From NCBI GenBank assembly GCA_002342545.1, contig DDQE01000036.1, positions 1 through 64,000 on the forward strand: a stretch of DNA of 64,000 nucleotides. Reading direction: 5' to 3'. Source of the stretch: Caryophanales bacterium UBA2450 (lineage in GTDB: Bacteria > Bacillota_I > Bacilli_A > RFN20 > CAG-826). Under the pieces are notes generated by a model. The model had not been told where the DNA came from. It worked only from the letters and a program-made list of their open reading frames with translations, and searched no databases. Numbering within the stretch: the stretch's first letter is position 1; each line of letters starts with the position of its first letter. Shown in pieces: positions 62,292 to 64,000 of this stretch. Position numbers and translations under genes: made by a program.

Positions 62292-63173
62292 ATGGAAAAA
62301 ACTGAATTATATATAGGAAGCCATGTGAGTATGAATGCTCCTGATTTTTTTGTAGGAAGCGTTAAAGAGGCAATATCTTATGGTTCAAACACATTTATGT
62401 TTTATACTGGTGCTCCGCAAAACTCTTTTCGCAAGCCTTTAAATGAATTAAAGATTGAAGAAGGAAGAAAGCTTCTAAAAGAAGCTGGTTTTGATGAAAC
62501 AAAATTAATTGTCCACGCTCCATATATTATTAATGCCGCAAATTATACAAAACCAGATTTATGGGAAATGTCTATTAATACAATTGTTAGTGAACTTCGA
62601 AGAACTGCAGCTTTTGGAGTTAAAACATTAGTTTTACATCCTGGAAGTCATGTTGGGATGGGTGCTGAAAATGGTATTTTGGCTTTAGCTAAAGCATTGG
62701 ACTTGGCATTTACCGCTGACGGTACGGATGTAAAAATTGCATTAGAGACAATGGCGGGAAAAGGACATGAAATAGGAATCACTTTTGAGGAGATTCGTTC
62801 TATTATAGATCACTGTAACCACAAGGAACGTTTAGGCGTTTGCCTAGATACATGTCACATTAATGATGCTGGATATAATGTTGAAAATTTTGACGAAATT
62901 CTTAAAGAATTCGATAAAGTCATAGGATTAGACAGATTACTAGTTGTTCATGTTAACGATTCAAAAAATCCGATCGGCGCCCATAAAGATCGCCATGAAA
63001 ATATTGGTTATGGCTATTTAGGATTTGATACCTTATATAAAGTTGTGCATCATCCTCTTTTAAAAGGCGTACCGATGATTCTTGAAACTCCTTATTACAA
63101 TGAAAAAGCTCCTTATAAGCAAGAAATTGAAATGCTTAGGAGTGGTAAATTCATTAAAGGATGGAGAGATTAG
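62292..63173 (+). CDS. nfo: Endonuclease IV (AP endonuclease)
   Basis: 293 residues. TIM-barrel AP endonuclease with metal ligands in LVLHPGSHVG, CLDTCHINDAGYN, VVHVNDSKNPIGAHKDRHENIG, and ILETPYYN. It cuts abasic sites in base excision repair. GAGGA at 62278-62282 is nine bases before the ATG. The stop overlaps the ispG stop on the other strand by four bases. Confidence 0.95.
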   Translation: MEKTELYIGSHVSMNAPDFFVGSVKEAISYGSNTFMFYTGAPQNSFRKPLNELKIEEGRKLLKEAGFDETKLIVHAPYIINAANYTKPDLWEMSINTIVSELRRTAAFGVKTLVLHPGSHVGMGAENGILALAKALDLAFTADGTDVKIALETMAGKGHEIGITFEEIRSIIDHCNHKERLGVCLDTCHINDAGYNVENFDEILKEFDKVIGLDRLLVVHVNDSKNPIGAHKDRHENIGYGYLGFDTLYKVVHHPLLKGVPMILETPYYNEKAPYKQEIEMLRSGKFIKGWRD

Positions 63174-64000
63174 AATTTATTTATTTCTTCAATTAAAGCT
63201 TCCAGAGCATCAGCTTCTGGAACTTTTTTAATAACTTTATCTTTTTTAAAGATAACATATTCGTGATGCCCGCCAGCAATCCCAATATCAGCGTTTTTGG
63301 CTTCTCCTGGTCCATTTACAACACAACCCATAACAGCGACATGAATTGGCTTATTAACTGTTTCTAGATATTCCATGACTTTTCTAGCTAATTGTTCAAC
63401 ATTAACTTGGGTTCTTCCACAAGTTGGACAAGCAACTAAAGTTGGATAGTTTGGATATAGCCCACAATCATGAAGTAATTGCTTACAAACTTTAATTTCA
63501 TCTTTAGGATCGCCAGAAATCGAAATTCTGATTGTGTCTCCAATTCCTTCTAAAAGCAAAGGAGCTAATCCAGCAGAACTTCTAACCATAGATATTTCTT
63601 TATACCCAGCTTCTGTAATTCCTAAATGAAGTGGGTATGGAAATGTTTTAGAAGCTAATCGATAGGCTGCAATTGTTTCTAAAATGTTAGATCCTTTCAA
63701 GGATATGACTACGTCATAAAATCCTAGATTTTCTAATATTTCAACATGCTTTTTAGCAGATGCTACTAACTTTTCTGCGGTATATTGACTTGAATAATCA
63801 TGAATTGTTTTGTCTAATGAACCTGAATTCACGCCTATACGAATTGGAATATGCTTTTCTTTGGCCATGGCGACAACTTTTTTGACATTTTCAATATCGC
63901 CTATATTTCCTGGGTTGATTCTAATCTTATCGACCCCATTTTCCATAGCGAGTAAAGCTAAACGATAATCAAAATGAATATCCGCTACTAAAGGAACAGA
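63170..64000 (-). CDS. ispG: 4-hydroxy-3-methylbut-2-en-1-yl diphosphate synthase, N-terminus cut off
   Basis: About 276 C-terminal residues lie in the window; the frame stays open through base 64000 and the 5' end is beyond the edge. The ATG at 63946 is internal: the residues before it read VPLVADIHFDYRLALLAME, a conserved IspG segment. The [4Fe-4S] motifs ACPTCGRTQVN and GCVVNGPGEAKNADIG are present. It converts MEcPP to HMBPP, the substrate of IspH nearby. Convergent with nfo. Confidence 0.95.
   Translation of the reverse strand, partial: SVPLVADIHFDYRLALLAMENGVDKIRINPGNIGDIENVKKVVAMAKEKHIPIRIGVNSGSLDKTIHDYSSQYTAEKLVASAKKHVEILENLGFYDVVISLKGSNILETIAAYRLASKTFPYPLHLGITEAGYKEISMVRSSAGLAPLLLEGIGDTIRISISGDPKDEIKVCKQLLHDCGLYPNYPTLVACPTCGRTQVNVEQLARKVMEYLETVNKPIHVAVMGCVVNGPGEAKNADIGIAGGHHEYVIFKKDKVIKKVPEADALEALIEEINKF

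Noticed and set aside
63170..63946. Treating ATG 63946 as the true start of ispG
   Set aside because: The frame stays open to the window edge, and the residues before it are conserved IspG sequence, so the gene is cut by the window.
1..64000. tRNA genes, rRNA genes, insertion-sequence transposases or prophage genes
   Set aside because: I looked for T-arm sequences of the GGTTCGAAT type, DDE or IS200-type transposases, integrases and phage structural genes and saw none. Faint tRNA-like matches could be missed by eye.

Overview
The window is a 64 kb piece of an AT-rich bacterial chromosome from the Bacillota. It looks like an uncultured, anaerobic, gut-type Bacilli/Erysipelotrichales or RF39-like lineage; this is inferred from gene content and no 16S gene is present. 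TGA is a normal stop codon here (for example in the partial first gene, comEA and fmt), so this is not a Mycoplasma-type code. Rubredoxin, a flavodiiron protein and Shine-Dalgarno sites of the AAAGGAGG type support an anaerobic Firmicute. IspG and IspH show a MEP isoprenoid pathway.

Layout. 1-1790: end of a GlpA-like dehydrogenase, an FAD oxidoreductase and a DUF1667 protein (one operon). 1863-9045: RNase J-type protein with a degraded active site, FtsK/SpoIIIE, type I pullulanase, PlsC-like acyltransferase. 9042-16922: rRNA methyltransferase, pdp-dtd-mnmA, a small membrane protein, GNAT, Na/Pi symporter. 16446-18656: accessory island with a T4-Pnk-like kinase divergent from a DUF3990 (ADP-ribosyltransferase-fold) plus HTH gene pair behind twin operators. 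18780-21268: oxygen-detoxification cluster (flavodoxin, four-domain flavodiiron fusion, rubredoxin). 21384-23943: NfeD/SPFH membrane operon and a secreted orphan. 24005-25669: ATPase/PD-(D/E)xK gene bracketed by two pairs of 49-bp palindromic repeats. 25703-30404: T-box-controlled alaS with ruvX, and two chromate-transporter halves. 30475-34898: greA, comEA-comEC, holA, rpsT. 34971-43827: acyl-ACP synthetase fused to a carrier domain, phosphoesterase, fmt, nuclease-DinG helicase, a glycosyltransferase between 29-bp direct repeats, lepA. 43869-51531: pseudo-Fic protein, hemW and the CIRCE-controlled hrcA-grpE-dnaK-dnaJ cluster. 51547-64000: C39-peptidase membrane protein, ybeY-cdd-era-recO, glyQS, dnaG-rpoD-trmK-nif3, ispH, nfo, ispG.

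Most of the window is conserved housekeeping. The parts that deserve a second look are: a near-identical ~50-bp promoter shared by comEA-comEC and a C39-peptidase half-transporter without an ATPase domain (a candidate competence/peptide regulon); the DUF3990-HTH pair with two palindromic operators, one on its -35 box (candidate toxin-antitoxin unit); the repeat-bracketed ATPase; the glycosyltransferase cassette; and about ten genes whose start codon lies 6-11 bases after a TATAAT-like box, which predicts leaderless or near-leaderless mRNAs.
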